DNA of 64,000 nucleotides, from the NCBI GenBank assembly GCA_947497585.1, contig CANMHG010000001.1, positions 434,001 through 498,000 of the forward strand. The letters are read 5' to 3'. Of the stretch, positions 1 to 10,081 are shown one piece after another. Position 1 is the stretch's first letter, and every line of letters starts with the position of its first letter. The position numbers were made by a program, and so were the translations under genes. The DNA is from an uncultured Bacillaceae bacterium (GTDB lineage: Bacteria; Bacillota; Bacilli; Bacillales; Bacillaceae_L). Under the pieces are notes generated by a model that did no database searches, had not been told where the DNA came from, and worked only from the letters and a program-made list of their open reading frames with translations.

Positions 1-1134
1 GAAATCCTCAGAAAATACGGGGTTGCTGTTCCAAATGGTAAAGTAGCATTTACGGTTGAAGAAGCTGTTGACGCTGCAAAAGAACTTGGCACTGCAGTTT
101 GTGTAGTAAAGGCTCAAATCCATGCAGGTGGACGTGGAAAAGCTGGTGGAGTTAAAGTAGCTAAGAATCTTGATGAGGTTCGTACATACGCTAGTGAAAT
201 TCTTGGTAAAACATTAATCACACATCAAACAGGTCCAGAAGGTAAAGAGGTTAAGCGCTTACTGATTGAAGAAGGCTGTGATATTAAAAAAGAATACTAT
301 ATTGGTCTAGTATTGGATCGTGCTACTTCACGCGTTGTACTTATGGCATCTGAAGAAGGTGGAACTGAAATTGAAGAGGTTGCGGAAGCAACACCTGAAA
401 AAATCTTCAAAGAAGTTATCGATCCTGTAGTAGGTTTAACAGGTTTCCAAGCTCGTAGAATTGCTTTTAACATTAACATTCCAAAAGAATTAGTTGGCCA
501 AGCAGTTAAATTCATGATGAGCTTATATACTGCATTCGTTGAAAAAGATTGCTCAATCGCTGAGATTAATCCTTTAGTTGTAACTGGTGATGGAAAAGTT
601 ATGGCATTGGACGCAAAATTAAATTTCGATGCTAATGCTTTATATCGTCAAAAAGACATTGTGGAATATCGTGATTTAGATGAAGAAGATGCAAAAGAAA
701 TTGAAGCATCTAAATATGACCTAAGCTATATTTCACTTGATGGAAATATTGGTTGTATGGTTAATGGTGCTGGTCTTGCTATGTCTACAATGGATATAAT
801 TAAGCATTACGGTGGAGACCCCGCTAACTTCCTTGATGTTGGGGGCGGTGCAACAGCAGAGAAGGTTACAGAAGCATTCAAAATCATTCTGTCTGACAAA
901 GCAGTTAAAGGTATTTTTGTAAATATCTTTGGTGGAATTATGAAATGTGATGTAATTGCAGAAGGTGTTGTAGCAGCGACAAAACAAGTTGGTCTAGAGA
1001 TTCCACTTGTAGTTCGTTTAGAAGGTACAAATGTTGACTTAGGTAAGAAGATTTTACAAGAGTCAGGTCTTAATATTACTGCTGCTGAATCTATGGCAGA
1101 TGGCGCACAAAAAATCGTATCACTTGTAGGATAG
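1..1134 (+). CDS. sucC: Succinyl-CoA synthetase (ADP-forming) beta subunit, 5'-truncated by window edge
   Basis: Beta subunit of succinate-CoA ligase in the TCA cycle, which couples succinyl-CoA cleavage to nucleotide triphosphate formation; it pairs with SucD, encoded 19 bases downstream. The open frame runs from base 1 with no start codon. The first residues ([11 protein letters not shown]) match about residue 10 of the family, so roughly nine residues are missing. The N-terminal ATP-grasp segment includes [14 protein letters not shown], followed by the metal/nucleotide region [12 protein letters not shown] and the C-terminal ligase domain with GGGATAEKV and [15 protein letters not shown]. 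The 377 visible residues fit a total near 386. An internal ATG at 313 is not the start, because conserved sequence continues upstream of it. Confidence 0.97.
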   Translation, partial: EILRKYGVAVPNGKVAFTVEEAVDAAKELGTAVCVVKAQIHAGGRGKAGGVKVAKNLDEVRTYASEILGKTLITHQTGPEGKEVKRLLIEEGCDIKKEYYIGLVLDRATSRVVLMASEEGGTEIEEVAEATPEKIFKEVIDPVVGLTGFQARRIAFNINIPKELVGQAVKFMMSLYTAFVEKDCSIAEINPLVVTGDGKVMALDAKLNFDANALYRQKDIVEYRDLDEEDAKEIEASKYDLSYISLDGNIGCMVNGAGLAMSTMDIIKHYGGDPANFLDVGGGATAEKVTEAFKIILSDKAVKGIFVNIFGGIMKCDVIAEGVVAATKQVGLEIPLVVRLEGTNVDLGKKILQESGLNITAAESMADGAQKIVSLVG

Positions 1135-1153
1135 AAAGGCAGGGGACAAATTC

Positions 1154-2056
1154 ATGAGCGTATTTATTAATAAGAATACAAAAGTACTAGTACAAGGTAT
1201 TACTGGTTCTACAGCTTTATTCCATACGAAGCAAATGCTTGAATACGGCACAAAAATCGTAGGTGGAGTAACACCTGGTAAAGGTGGAACAGAAGTAGAA
1301 GGAGTTCCTGTATTTAATACAGTAACTGATGCTGTAAATACTACAGGAGCAAATGCATCTGTAATTTATGTTCCAGCACCATTTGCTGCTGATGCAATTT
1401 TGGAAGCTGTTGATGCTGAATTAGACCTAGTTATTTGTATCACAGAACATATCCCAGTTCTTGATATGGTTAAGGTTAAACGTTATATGGAAGGGAAAAA
1501 GACTCGTTTAGTGGGTCCTAACTGTCCTGGAGTAATTACTCCAGATGAGTGTAAAATTGGTATTATGCCAGGTTACATCCACACTAAAGGACATGTAGGT
1601 GTTGTTTCTCGTTCTGGAACGTTAACTTATGAGGCAGTTCACCAATTAACTCAAGAAGGTATTGGGCAATCAACAGCAGTTGGTATTGGTGGAGACCCAG
1701 TTAATGGTACAGATTTCATTGATGTGCTTAAAGCATTTAACGAAGATGAGGATACGTATGCTGTTATCATGATTGGTGAAATCGGCGGAACTGCTGAAGA
1801 AGAAGCAGCTGAATGGGTAAAAGCTAACATGACAAAACCAGTTGTAGGTTTCATTGGTGGTCAAACAGCACCTCCTGGTAAGCGTATGGGCCATGCTGGT
1901 GCGATTATCTCAGGTGGTAAAGGTACTGCTGAAGAAAAGATCAAAACAATGAACGAGTGTGGCATAAAAGTTGCTGAAACTCCATCTGTAATGGGAGAAA
2001 CTTTAATCTCAGTTCTTAAAGAACAAGGATTATATGAAAAATGTAAAACTCATTAA
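1154..2056 (+). CDS. sucD: Succinyl-CoA synthetase alpha subunit
   Basis: CoA-binding alpha subunit that carries the phosphohistidine intermediate. The 300-residue product matches the usual length. The N-terminal Rossmann CoA-binding domain includes [16 protein letters not shown], the middle has GPNCPGVI, and the active-site histidine is in [10 protein letters not shown] at about residue 247. It follows sucC by 19 bases with GGCAGGGG as ribosome site, so the two are almost certainly cotranscribed and translated in balanced amounts. A strong terminator follows directly, so the sucCD unit ends here. Confidence 0.97.
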   Translation: MSVFINKNTKVLVQGITGSTALFHTKQMLEYGTKIVGGVTPGKGGTEVEGVPVFNTVTDAVNTTGANASVIYVPAPFAADAILEAVDAELDLVICITEHIPVLDMVKVKRYMEGKKTRLVGPNCPGVITPDECKIGIMPGYIHTKGHVGVVSRSGTLTYEAVHQLTQEGIGQSTAVGIGGDPVNGTDFIDVLKAFNEDEDTYAVIMIGEIGGTAEEEAAEWVKANMTKPVVGFIGGQTAPPGKRMGHAGAIISGGKGTAEEKIKTMNECGIKVAETPSVMGETLISVLKEQGLYEKCKTH

Positions 2057-2064
2057 TTAATTTG

Positions 2065-2098
2065 CAAATAGCTCCCTCTAAGGGGGGCTATTTGTATT
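2065..2098 (+). terminator. Rho-independent terminator of sucCD
   Basis: A 13-bp stem (CAAATAGCTCCCT at 2065-2077 against 2082-2094, with two G-U pairs) closes a 4-base loop and is followed by a short T-rich tail. It lies nine bases after the sucD stop. Confidence 0.8.
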
Positions 2099-2125
2099 TA
2101 ACTTTTTAATATAGGAGGTATGTGA

Positions 2126-3013
2126 ATGAAAAACGCTAGGGATCGATTAATCCATTTACACCATTGTAGAGGTGTTAGTTGGAAAGGAATTGCAGCTCTT
2201 CTTAAATATGACCCTTCATTAGACTCTATCTATTCGTTATCCCACAAAACTTTAGAATCTCTTCTTACTATCACCAAATCTACTGCACAAATTTTCCTAA
2301 AAGATTTGCATTCTATTGAAATCCAAAGTATGCTAAAACAATATAATGAACAAAATATTCATTTAATTACCATTTTTGATCAAGATTATCCTAACCAACT
2401 TAAACAAATCTTTGATCCGCCTTGGGTCCTGTATGCAAAAGGTGATCTAGCAATTCTTCACGAGAAAAAGCAACTAAGTGTGGTAGGTACTAGACTACCC
2501 ACAACTTACGGATATAACTGTATGGAAAAATTGATCATCCCATTGATTGAAAAAGAATGGTGTATTATAAGTGGTATGGCAGAAGGTATTGATACGAGGG
2601 CACATCAACTAGCTATTAATAACAAGGGAAAAACAATTGCTATCATAGGGAGTGGCTTTAATTATATCTACCCAAAAAGCAACTTGAAACTGGTTGATAT
2701 GCTTATACAAGAACATCTTATTCTGTCGGAATATCCACCTAATACAAAACCACAGCGTTGGCATTTTCCAATGCGTAACCGTATTATAAGTGGTATGTCA
2801 AGAGGGACAATTGTTGTAGAAGCCAAAGACAGGAGTGGTTCATTAATTACTGCAGACCAAGCCCTTCAACAAGGTAGAGAAGTTTTTGCCGTTCCAGGTT
2901 CCATTCTCAGTAATACAAGTACAGGCACGAATAAGCTAATCCAACAAGGTGCTAAATTAGTACTATCACATATAGACATCCTTGAAGAATTAGAAGAAGT
3001 GTATTATGTTTAA
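2126..3013 (+). CDS. dprA: DNA-processing protein DprA (Smf)
   Basis: Single-stranded DNA-binding protein that loads RecA on DNA taken up during natural transformation. The 295-residue product has an N-terminal helical segment (about 1-90) and the Rossmann-like DprA core: SVVGTRLPTTYGY, the signature SGMAEGIDTRAH (usually SGLAxGID), then PMRNRIISGMSRG and VEAKDRSGSLITA. The AGGAGGT ribosome site precedes the ATG at normal spacing. It lies between sucD and topA as in B. subtilis. There is no obvious C-terminal winged helix, which fits short Bacillus forms. Its presence shows inherited transformation machinery, not proof of competence. Confidence 0.95.
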   Translation: MKNARDRLIHLHHCRGVSWKGIAALLKYDPSLDSIYSLSHKTLESLLTITKSTAQIFLKDLHSIEIQSMLKQYNEQNIHLITIFDQDYPNQLKQIFDPPWVLYAKGDLAILHEKKQLSVVGTRLPTTYGYNCMEKLIIPLIEKEWCIISGMAEGIDTRAHQLAINNKGKTIAIIGSGFNYIYPKSNLKLVDMLIQEHLILSEYPPNTKPQRWHFPMRNRIISGMSRGTIVVEAKDRSGSLITADQALQQGREVFAVPGSILSNTSTGTNKLIQQGAKLVLSHIDILEELEEVYYV

Positions 3014-3086
3014 ACAAATTCCTAAATAGTTAGAATAAAAAAATAGGGTTTATAAAATTTAAATATTCATTTTTATGTATAACTGT

Positions 3087-3116
3087 TTGACAAACTATCA
3101 ATTAATATTCAATAAT
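3087..3116 (+). promoter_or_regulatory. Predicted sigma-A promoter of topA
   Basis: A perfect -35 box TTGACA (3087-3092) is followed after 18 bases by AATAAT (3111-3116), which matches TATAAT at 5 of 6 positions. The predicted start lies about 30 bases before the topA ribosome site (AAGGAGG). The 143-base gap upstream of topA fits an independent transcription start. Confidence 0.6.
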
Positions 3117-3156
3117 AATGAAGATTTCTATTACCCTCTTAAGGAGGAAATGATTT

Positions 3157-5235
3157 ATGTCTGACTACTTAGTCATAGTTGAATCACCAGCAAAAGCAAA
3201 AACAATTGAACGATATCTAGGTAAAAAATATAAAGTGAAAGCTTCCATGGGACATGTTCGTGATTTACCTAAAAGTCAAATGGGAGTTGATACGACAAAT
3301 AATTATGAACCTAAATATATAACAATTCGTGGTAAAGGACCTGTATTAAAAGAGCTAAAGACAGCTGCTAAGAAAGCAAAAAAAATCTTCCTCGCAGCCG
3401 ACCCCGATAGAGAAGGTGAGGCAATTGCATGGCATTTAGCTCATACGCTTAATATAGATATTACTTCTGATTGTCGGGTAGTTTTTAATGAAATTACGAA
3501 GGACGCAATTAAAGAATCCTTTAAACACCCTCGAGCAATAAATATGGATCTGGTAGATGCTCAACAAGCTCGAAGAATTCTTGACCGTCTCGTTGGCTAT
3601 AATATTAGCCCGTTGTTATGGAAGAAGGTTAAAAAGGGTCTGAGTGCAGGAAGAGTTCAATCTGTTGCAGTAAGGTTAATCATTGAGCGTGAAAAAGAGA
3701 TTAAAGACTTCATACCAGAAGAATATTGGACAATTAAGGCTGACTTTGTTAAAGGTAAGGAAACTTTTGATGGCCAGTTCTATGGTATGGATGGTTCGAA
3801 ACTAGAGTTAACAAATGAAGATGACGTAAATAAAGTATTAAACAGATTAAGTGGTAATGGATTCAATGTTCAATCGGTAACGAAAAAAGAGCGTAAAAGA
3901 AACCCGGCACCACCTTTCATTACATCATCCTTACAGCAAGAAGCTGCCCGAAAGCTAAATTTTAGGGCTAAGAAGACCATGATGCTTGCCCAACAATTAT
4001 ACGAAGGAATTGACTTGGGTAAAGAAGAAGGAACCGTTGGTTTAATTACATATATGAGAACAGATTCAACACGTATCTCTGAAACTGCTCAAAACGAAGC
4101 GGCAGACTATATTACAAGTAGCTTTGGCTCAGAATTTTTATCTGATAATAAAAAGAAAGAAAATAAAGGTGCGAATACTCAGGACGCGCATGAAGCAATT
4201 CGTCCTACTTCTACTCTTAGAGAACCTAATAGTATTAAGGAGTATTTAAGTAGAGATCAACTAAGACTTTATAAATTAATATGGGAACGTTTTGTAGCTA
4301 GCCAAATGGCACCTGCTATTATGGATACAATGAGTGTAGATCTTGTGAATCAGGATATCATTTTTAGAGCGACTGGATCTAAAGTTAAATTCCCTGGGTT
4401 CATGAAGGTATATGTTGAAGGAACGGATGACGGTGTAGAGGAAAAAGATAAAATGCTTCCTGATTTAAAGGAAGGGGACAAAGTTATCTCAAAAGATATT
4501 GAGCCGAAACAACATTTCACTCAACCACCCCCTAGATACACTGAGGCTCGATTGGTTAGAATGCTTGAGGAATTGGGTATTGGTCGTCCTTCTACTTACG
4601 CGCCAACACTTGATACTATCCAAAAACGAGGATATGTATCTCTTGATAATAAACGATTCATTCCTACAGAACTAGGTGAAATCGTTTTAGAGCTAATACT
4701 AGAATTCTTCCCAGAGATACTAGATGTGGAATTCACAGCGAAGATGGAGAATGGCTTAGATGAGGTTGAAGAAGGTAAGGTTGAATGGGTAAACGTAATT
4801 GACTCCTTCTATAACGGGTTTGAAAAGCGTCTTGAAAAAGCTGAGAATGAAATGCAAGAAGTAGAGATTAAGGATGAACCAGCAGGTGTTGATTGCGAAG
4901 AATGTAATCATCCGATGGTCTTTAAAATGGGACGTTATGGTAAGTTTATGGCATGTTCGAATTTTCCAGACTGTCGAAATACAAAGGCCATTGTAAAAGA
5001 AATAGGTGTTACATGTCCAAGTTGTCATGAAGGAAGTATTATTGAGCGTAAAAGTAAAAAACGTAGAATCTTCTATGGCTGCGACACGTATCCAAAGTGT
5101 GAATTTCTTTCTTGGGATAAACCACTTGCACGTAAGTGTCCTAAGTGTGAAAGCATGCTTGTGGAGAAAAAGCTCAAAAAAGGACAACAGGTTCAATGTG
5201 TAGAGTGTGATTACAAAGAAGAGACGCAAAAATAG
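3157..5235 (+). CDS. topA: DNA topoisomerase I (type IA)
   Basis: Relaxes negative supercoils by cutting one strand through a 5'-phosphotyrosine. The 692 residues equal the Bacillus length. An N-terminal Toprim domain ([20 protein letters not shown], then [15 protein letters not shown]) is followed by the catalytic region [14 protein letters not shown], with the active-site tyrosine at about residue 299. The C-terminal part has three four-cysteine zinc ribbons from about residue 579 on (CEEC...CSNFPDC, CPSC...CDTYPKC, CPKC...CVEC). AAGGAGG precedes the ATG. A terminator follows. Confidence 0.98.
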   Translation: MSDYLVIVESPAKAKTIERYLGKKYKVKASMGHVRDLPKSQMGVDTTNNYEPKYITIRGKGPVLKELKTAAKKAKKIFLAADPDREGEAIAWHLAHTLNIDITSDCRVVFNEITKDAIKESFKHPRAINMDLVDAQQARRILDRLVGYNISPLLWKKVKKGLSAGRVQSVAVRLIIEREKEIKDFIPEEYWTIKADFVKGKETFDGQFYGMDGSKLELTNEDDVNKVLNRLSGNGFNVQSVTKKERKRNPAPPFITSSLQQEAARKLNFRAKKTMMLAQQLYEGIDLGKEEGTVGLITYMRTDSTRISETAQNEAADYITSSFGSEFLSDNKKKENKGANTQDAHEAIRPTSTLREPNSIKEYLSRDQLRLYKLIWERFVASQMAPAIMDTMSVDLVNQDIIFRATGSKVKFPGFMKVYVEGTDDGVEEKDKMLPDLKEGDKVISKDIEPKQHFTQPPPRYTEARLVRMLEELGIGRPSTYAPTLDTIQKRGYVSLDNKRFIPTELGEIVLELILEFFPEILDVEFTAKMENGLDEVEEGKVEWVNVIDSFYNGFEKRLEKAENEMQEVEIKDEPAGVDCEECNHPMVFKMGRYGKFMACSNFPDCRNTKAIVKEIGVTCPSCHEGSIIERKSKKRRIFYGCDTYPKCEFLSWDKPLARKCPKCESMLVEKKLKKGQQVQCVECDYKEETQK

Positions 5236-5243
5236 TTAATTCT

Positions 5244-5275
5244 GTGGTGGGCTCGAACCTGTGCTCACCACTTTT
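5244..5275 (+). terminator. Intrinsic terminator after topA
   Basis: A 9-bp stem (GTGGTGGGC, 5244-5252, against GCTCACCAC, 5263-5271, one G-U pair) has a 10-base loop and a TTTT tail. It lies between topA and trmFO, so some of the trmFO transcript must read through or start downstream. Confidence 0.65.
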
Positions 5276-5342
5276 ATGTTGTATAACTGTTTTGGCGATT
5301 ACCATAATAGAAGTAAAGGCATTAGAGATGGAGGCAATTAAG

Positions 5343-6647
5343 ATGAATGAAGTTTTTGTAAATGTAATTGGAGCAGGATTGGCTGGTAGCGAGGCAGCAT
5401 GGCAAGTTGCGAAAAGAGGAGTAAAAGTTCATTTATATGAAATGAGACCTGTAAAGCAAACGCCAGCTCACCATACAGATAAATTTGCAGAATTAGTTTG
5501 TAGTAATTCTTTACGAGGAAACTCATTAACAAATGCAGTTGGCGTATTAAAAGAAGAAATGCGTTACTTAGACTCTGTAATAATAAGCTCTGCAGATGCT
5601 TGTGCAGTACCAGCAGGAGGAGCACTGGCTGTTGATCGTCATGAATTTGCAGGAAATGTAACAGAAAGAGTTAGAAACCATCCGAATGTTACGGTCTTTA
5701 ATGAAGAAATAACTGAGATTCCAAAAGGACCAACAATTATCGCGACAGGGCCTTTGACTTCTCAAGCATTATCCAATCAACTAAGAGAGCTAACAGGGGA
5801 AGATTATCTATATTTCTACGATGCAGCTGCACCTATTCTTGAAAAAGAAAGTATTGATATGGATAAGGTTTACCTTAAGTCTAGGTATGATAAGGGAGAA
5901 GCGGCATATCTTAATTGCCCAATGACAGAAGAGGAATTTGATCGATTTTATGAAGCTTTAACAACTGCAGAGACGGTCCCTTTAAAAGAATTTGAGAAGG
6001 AAATCTTTTTTGAGGGTTGTATGCCAGTTGAAGTAATGGCAAACCGAGGTAAGAAAACTTTACTTTTCGGCCCGATGAAGCCTGTTGGTTTAGAGGACCC
6101 TAAAACAGGGAAAAGACCTTATGCAGTTGTTCAACTAAGGCAGGACGATGCAGCAGGTACATTATATAATATTGTAGGGTTTCAAACCCATTTAAAGTGG
6201 GGCCCACAAAAAGAAGTTATTAAGTTGATTCCAGGGTTAGAGAATGCAGAAATTGTTCGATACGGAGTTATGCATCGCAATACGTTTATTAATTCACCGA
6301 GCTTGCTAAAAGCAACATACCAGTATAAAGACAGAGAAGACTTATTTTTTGCTGGGCAAATGACAGGTGTGGAAGGTTATGTTGAATCAGCTGCTTCAGG
6401 ATTAGTTGCAGGAATAAATGCAGCTAACCATGTGTTAGGGGAAGAATTATTAACTTTTCCTCCTGAAACAGCAATAGGAAGTATGGCTAGATATATTACC
6501 TCAACTAGCTCAAAGAACTTTCAGCCAATGAATGCAAATTTTGGCTTGTTTCCGGACCTCGATCAAAAGATTAAGAATAAACAAGAGCGCTATGCAGAGT
6601 ATGCTGATAGAGCACTAAAAACAATTCAGAATTTTATAAAAAAATAA
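5343..6647 (+). CDS. trmFO: Methylenetetrahydrofolate-tRNA-(uracil-5-)-methyltransferase TrmFO
   Basis: FAD- and folate-dependent enzyme that makes 5-methyluridine at position 54 of tRNA. The start at 5343 gives 434 residues, the family length, and has GGAGG at an 8-base distance; the open frame extends further upstream but without homology. The FAD-binding motif [13 protein letters not shown] is at residues 8-20. The two cysteines known to be important in B. subtilis TrmFO are present: Cys53 in CSNSLRGN and Cys226 in FFEGCMP. In B. subtilis the next gene is xerC (codV); here it is missing. Confidence 0.97.
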   Translation: MNEVFVNVIGAGLAGSEAAWQVAKRGVKVHLYEMRPVKQTPAHHTDKFAELVCSNSLRGNSLTNAVGVLKEEMRYLDSVIISSADACAVPAGGALAVDRHEFAGNVTERVRNHPNVTVFNEEITEIPKGPTIIATGPLTSQALSNQLRELTGEDYLYFYDAAAPILEKESIDMDKVYLKSRYDKGEAAYLNCPMTEEEFDRFYEALTTAETVPLKEFEKEIFFEGCMPVEVMANRGKKTLLFGPMKPVGLEDPKTGKRPYAVVQLRQDDAAGTLYNIVGFQTHLKWGPQKEVIKLIPGLENAEIVRYGVMHRNTFINSPSLLKATYQYKDREDLFFAGQMTGVEGYVESAASGLVAGINAANHVLGEELLTFPPETAIGSMARYITSTSSKNFQPMNANFGLFPDLDQKIKNKQERYAEYADRALKTIQNFIKK

Positions 6648-6660
6648 GAGAAATTGTTTG

Positions 6661-6702
6661 CAAGGGCTACTAAATTGTGATACTATTTAGTAGCCTTTGT
6701 GA
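6661..6702 (+). terminator. Hairpin / probable terminator after trmFO
   Basis: A 15-bp stem (6661-6675 against 6685-6699, core GGCTACTAAAT / ATTTAGTAGCC, one G-U pair) has a 9-base loop. The T stretch is short and lies partly inside the stem, so termination may be incomplete. It stands 13 bases after the trmFO stop. Confidence 0.5.
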
Positions 6703-6906
6703 GGTGAAAATATTGGTAAATATGAATGTTTCGTTACATTTATCATTTTAATCTTTACAAACTCATAAAAGGGATTAAAATATACAATTGTCGTCGAAGT
6801 AGAGGATCATACAAGCATGAGGTTTTCGAAAACGCTCTAACCAATACATATTTAATGTCCCACCCCAGTCTTGGGTCGGAGTTTTTCTTAGAGGAGGTCG
6901 AGAATA
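6703..6906 (+). other. xerC-less spacer between trmFO and hslV
   Basis: B. subtilis has the tyrosine recombinase gene xerC (codV) here. This spacer has no intact frame for it. Just after GAGGTG, a TTG at 6713 opens a 12-codon frame reading MVNMNVSLHLSF. Near the end, 6810-6866 reads YKHEVFENALTNTYLMSHP, which loosely resembles the XerC tail (THVSKEMLRNTYMSHHP in B. subtilis, recalled from memory). These could be decayed ends of a deleted xerC, or chance. The last bases hold the hslV ribosome site AGAGGAGG. Confidence 0.35.
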
Positions 6907-7449
6907 ATGTCTACGTTTCACGCAACAACGATTTTTGCAATACATCATAAAGGACAATGTGCAATGTCAGGTGACGGTCAAGTAACTTTTGGTAATGCAG
7001 TAGTAATGAAACATACTGCCCGTAAAGTACGAAGAATCTTTCAAGGGAAAGTTTTAGCTGGATTTGCCGGTTCGGTCGCAGATGCGTTTACTTTATTTGA
7101 GATGTTTGAAGGGAAATTAGAAGAATACAATGGTAATCTTCAAAGAGCTGCTGTTGAACTCGCTAAAGAATGGCGTAGTGACAAAGTATTAAGAAAGCTT
7201 GAAGCAATGTTAATTGTTATGGATAAAAAGGATCTCTTACTTGTATCTGGTACGGGAGAAGTGATTGAGCCTGATGATGGTATCCTAGCAATTGGTTCAG
7301 GAGGTAATTATGCATTGTCTGCAGGTCGTGCACTGAAGAAATACTCAGGAGACCATTTAACTGCGGTAGAAATAGCAAAGGCTTCATTAGAGATTGCTGG
7401 TGAAATTTGTGTTTATACGAACGAAAATATTATTGTTGAAGAGCTATAA
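6907..7449 (+). CDS. hslV: ATP-dependent protease proteolytic subunit HslV (ClpQ/CodW)
   Basis: Peptidase subunit of the HslUV (ClpYQ) protease, which forms double hexamers degrading unfolded proteins fed by HslU. The 180 residues match the Bacillus form. It starts [11 protein letters not shown], not with MTT as in Escherichia coli, so removal of Met leaves an N-terminal serine, as reported for B. subtilis CodW. Conserved core: [25 protein letters not shown] and [30 protein letters not shown] precedes the start, and hslU follows after 15 bases. Confidence 0.97.
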   Translation: MSTFHATTIFAIHHKGQCAMSGDGQVTFGNAVVMKHTARKVRRIFQGKVLAGFAGSVADAFTLFEMFEGKLEEYNGNLQRAAVELAKEWRSDKVLRKLEAMLIVMDKKDLLLVSGTGEVIEPDDGILAIGSGGNYALSAGRALKKYSGDHLTAVEIAKASLEIAGEICVYTNENIIVEEL

Positions 7450-7464
7450 GGAGGGATTTCATTC

Positions 7465-8865
7465 ATGAAAAATAATCTAACTCCACGTCAAATTGTTGAA
7501 ATGCTTGATCAATATATAGTAGGTCAAAGAGATGCTAAAAAGGCTGTTGCGGTTGCATTAAGAAATCGCTATCGCCGTAGTCAACTAAATGATCAACTTC
7601 GGGATGAAATCGTTCCCAAGAACATCTTAATGATTGGTCCTACTGGAGTAGGGAAAACCGAAATTGCCAGAAGGCTAGCTAAACTAGTAGGTGCTCCATT
7701 TATTAAGGTAGAAGCAACAAAGTTTACTGAGGTTGGATATGTAGGTCGAGATGTAGAATCAATGGTCCGCGATCTAATTGAAACCTCCATAAGGTTAGTT
7801 AAAGAAGAAAAGATGATTAGTGTTAAGGGCAAGGCAGAGGAGAATGCTAACAAGCGTATTGTCGAGTTATTGGTACCTGCTCCCCAAAGGCAAAATGCGT
7901 ATAAGAACCCATTAGAAATGCTTTTCGGTGGTGGTCAACCTAATGTTCAATCTGAGCCAGAAACAACAAAAGAGGATGAGAGCATTTCTGATAAGCGTAG
8001 AAGAATTACTCATCAACTTGCTCTTGGAGAACTTGAAGATCACTACGTAACAGTTGAAGTTGATGAACAGCAGCCATCAATGTTCGATATGCTTCAAGGT
8101 TCAGGTATGGAACAGATGGGTATGAATATGCAGGATGCCCTAAGTAACTTCATGCCAAAGAAGCGCAAAAAAAGAAAGCTTACTGTTAGAGAGGCAAGGA
8201 AAGTACTTACGACTGAAGAGGCATCAAAATTGATAGATATGGATGAAGTTAGCCAAGATGCGATCTTTAGAGCTGAACAATCTGGTATTATCTTTATTGA
8301 TGAGATAGACAAAATTGCTGGTAAGAACCAATCTTCTTCTGCAGATGTTTCTAGAGAAGGAGTACAAAGAGATATATTGCCTATTGTTGAAGGGTCAACG
8401 GTTGTTACAAAATATGGTTCTGTAAAAACAGATCATGTATTGTTTATCGCAGCTGGTGCATTTCATATGGCAAAGCCTTCTGATTTGATCCCAGAACTAC
8501 AAGGGCGTTTTCCGATTAGAGTTGAACTAACTAAATTAACAGTTGATGACTTTGTAAGAATTTTGGTTGAACCGGATAATGCATTACTTAAACAATACAT
8601 TGCTTTATTAGAAACGGAAGGTATAAAACTAGAATTTTCTGACGATGCTATTCGTAGATTGGCTGAAATTGCATACCAAGTAAATCAAGATACCGATAAT
8701 ATTGGTGCAAGAAGGTTACATACGATTATGGAAAGATTGTTAGAAGATTTATCTTTTGAAGCACCAGAAATTTCGATGGGTACGGTGACAATTACTTCGA
8801 AATATGTTGATGATAAGTTAAATACGATTGTTAAAAACAAAGATTTAAGTCAATTTATTTTATAA
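7465..8865 (+). CDS. hslU: HslU/ClpY AAA+ unfoldase subunit
   Basis: ATPase ring that unfolds substrates and threads them into HslV. The 466 residues match the family. Walker A is [15 protein letters not shown] (about 53-67), followed by the pore-loop region [12 protein letters not shown], a substrate-recognition I-domain (about 110-250, including a Met/Gln-rich stretch [13 protein letters not shown]), Walker [11 protein letters not shown], and sensor/arginine-finger regions RFPIRVEL and [16 protein letters not shown]. The C-terminus ends SQFIL, the tail that docks into HslV pockets. GGAGG precedes the ATG, and it is cotranscribed with hslV. Confidence 0.98.
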   Translation: MKNNLTPRQIVEMLDQYIVGQRDAKKAVAVALRNRYRRSQLNDQLRDEIVPKNILMIGPTGVGKTEIARRLAKLVGAPFIKVEATKFTEVGYVGRDVESMVRDLIETSIRLVKEEKMISVKGKAEENANKRIVELLVPAPQRQNAYKNPLEMLFGGGQPNVQSEPETTKEDESISDKRRRITHQLALGELEDHYVTVEVDEQQPSMFDMLQGSGMEQMGMNMQDALSNFMPKKRKKRKLTVREARKVLTTEEASKLIDMDEVSQDAIFRAEQSGIIFIDEIDKIAGKNQSSSADVSREGVQRDILPIVEGSTVVTKYGSVKTDHVLFIAAGAFHMAKPSDLIPELQGRFPIRVELTKLTVDDFVRILVEPDNALLKQYIALLETEGIKLEFSDDAIRRLAEIAYQVNQDTDNIGARRLHTIMERLLEDLSFEAPEISMGTVTITSKYVDDKLNTIVKNKDLSQFIL

Positions 8866-8951
8866 ATCCTTGTCATAGCACTATAAAGAAATACTCTTGA
8901 TCAAAGATCTACCAATATAAGTAATTGAAAAGTAAATAGGAGGATTTATCA

Positions 8952-9731
8952 ATGGCATTATTAGAAAAAACTAGAAAGATTAATTCAATGTTACAAAAGG
9001 CTGCTGGCAAACCAGTTAACTTCAAGGAAATGGCTGAAACATTACGTGATGTTATCGTATGTAATGTATTTGTATTAAGTCGTAGAGGAAAATTACTTGG
9101 ATTTGCAATAAATCAGCAAATTGAGAATGAGCGTATGAAGAAGATGCTTGAAGATCGTCAGTTTCCAGAGGAGTATACAAAAAGCTTATTCAATATCCCA
9201 GAAACATCTTCAAACCTTGATGTAGAAAGTGAATATACTGCATTCCCTGTTGAAAACAGAGAGTTATTTAAGAACGGCTTAACAACAATTGTTCCAATCA
9301 TTGGTGGAGGAGAGCGTCTAGGTACACTAATATTATCTCGCTTAGAACAATCTTTTGAAAATGATGATTTAATTCTTGCTGAATATGGTGCAACAGTTGT
9401 TGGAATGGAGATTCTCCGTGAAAAGGCTGAGGAGATTGAAGAGGAAGCTAGAAGTAAAGCAGTTGTTCAAATGGCTATTAGTTCATTATCTTATAGCGAA
9501 CTTGAAGCGATTGAGCACATTTTTGAGGAGCTTAATGGAAGTGAAGGACTATTAGTGGCAAGTAAAATTGCAGACCGAGTAGGAATCACAAGATCCGTTA
9601 TCGTAAATGCATTGCGTAAGCTTGAAAGTGCCGGAGTTATTGAGTCACGTTCCTTAGGGATGAAAGGAACGTATATCAAAGTATTAAATGATAAATTCTT
9701 AGTGGAATTATCTAAGTTAAAAACAAATTAA
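8952..9731 (+). CDS. codY: GTP- and branched-chain-amino-acid-sensing transcriptional regulator CodY
   Basis: Global regulator that represses nutrient-starvation genes, including motility and competence genes in B. subtilis, when GTP and isoleucine/leucine/valine are plentiful. The length of 259 residues is the same as in B. subtilis. An N-terminal GAF domain (about 1-155) is followed by a C-terminal winged helix-turn-helix (about 200-250: [39 protein letters not shown]). AGGAGG precedes the ATG. The 86-base gap after hslU shows no clear promoter, so read-through from hslUV is likely. A strong terminator follows. Confidence 0.98.
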   Translation: MALLEKTRKINSMLQKAAGKPVNFKEMAETLRDVIVCNVFVLSRRGKLLGFAINQQIENERMKKMLEDRQFPEEYTKSLFNIPETSSNLDVESEYTAFPVENRELFKNGLTTIVPIIGGGERLGTLILSRLEQSFENDDLILAEYGATVVGMEILREKAEEIEEEARSKAVVQMAISSLSYSELEAIEHIFEELNGSEGLLVASKIADRVGITRSVIVNALRKLESAGVIESRSLGMKGTYIKVLNDKFLVELSKLKTN

Positions 9732-9740
9732 TCAAATTAA

Positions 9741-9774
9741 AAAGAAGATTGGTTATACCAGTCTTCTTTTTTTT
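9741..9774 (+). terminator. Rho-independent terminator after codY
   Basis: A 13-bp stem (AAAGAAGATTGGT, 9741-9753, against 9757-9769, one G-U pair) with a 3-base loop runs into a T tract reaching 9774. It cleanly ends the hslV-hslU-codY unit. Confidence 0.9.
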
Positions 9775-9881
9775 CATTGATTTATAAAGGATAAATGACT
9801 ATTGGTAAAAATTTAATTGTCGAAACCTGAAGAAAAACAGTGAATATGCAAAAAGATTGACATATAATATAGTTATAAGGT

Positions 9882-9912
9882 AAGAGAAATGTTGATAGCA
9901 TTTCTTTTTTTT
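9882..9912 (+). terminator. AT-rich hairpin with T8 tail in the codY-flgB gap
   Basis: A stem of about 10 bp (core AGAAATG, 9885-9891, against CATTTCT, 9899-9905) has a 7-base loop followed by a run of T. It resembles a weak intrinsic terminator, but no gene ends just before it. It may be a back-up terminator for codY read-through. The 350-base gap (9732-10081) otherwise holds only the codY terminator and the flgB promoter. Confidence 0.4.
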
Positions 9913-9961
9913 ATGATTTATTACATTTAAATTAAGTGATATGTATGAAAAAAGAACTATC

Positions 9962-9992
9962 TTGTCGAAAAATGAGGATTTTTCTATAAGTT
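9962..9992 (+). promoter_or_regulatory. Predicted sigma-A promoter of the fla/che operon with possible CodY box
   Basis: The -35 box TTGTCG (9962-9967) is 17 bases from the -10 box TATAAG (9985-9990). The implied start near 9997 leaves a leader of about 85 bases before flgB. The 15-mer at 9978-9992 matches the CodY consensus AATTTTCWGAAAATT at 11 of 15 positions and would overlap the -10 box. CodY represses this operon in B. subtilis, but a four-mismatch site is weak evidence in AT-rich DNA. Confidence 0.5.
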
Positions 9993-10081
9993 TCATAGAC
10001 ATACGTGTCATAATTCATTAAAATAGTCATATTACATCATATATATTCGAAATATGTAGAAATTTTATGGGGGGACCTCCA

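Noticed and set aside
5006..5203. Plus-strand alternative frame inside topA
   Set aside because: It lies wholly within the zinc-ribbon part of topA in another frame and has no independent start signals.
4756..5229. Minus-strand frame of 157 codons over the 3' end of topA
   Set aside because: It is antisense to the zinc-ribbon region of topA; its composition reflects the reverse of Lys/Glu/Cys codons, with no family likeness.
6726..6950. Open frame of about 75 codons (MFRYIYHFN...) overlapping hslV
   Set aside because: It overlaps the well-supported hslV start in another frame and lacks a ribosome site. It is kept only as possible xerC remnant sequence, not as a gene.
9857..9885. TTGACA at 9857 as a flgB promoter
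   Set aside because: The -35 is perfect, but 16-18 bases downstream there is no sequence close to TATAAT; the TATAAT at 9863 has no good -35. The pair at 9962/9985 is better.
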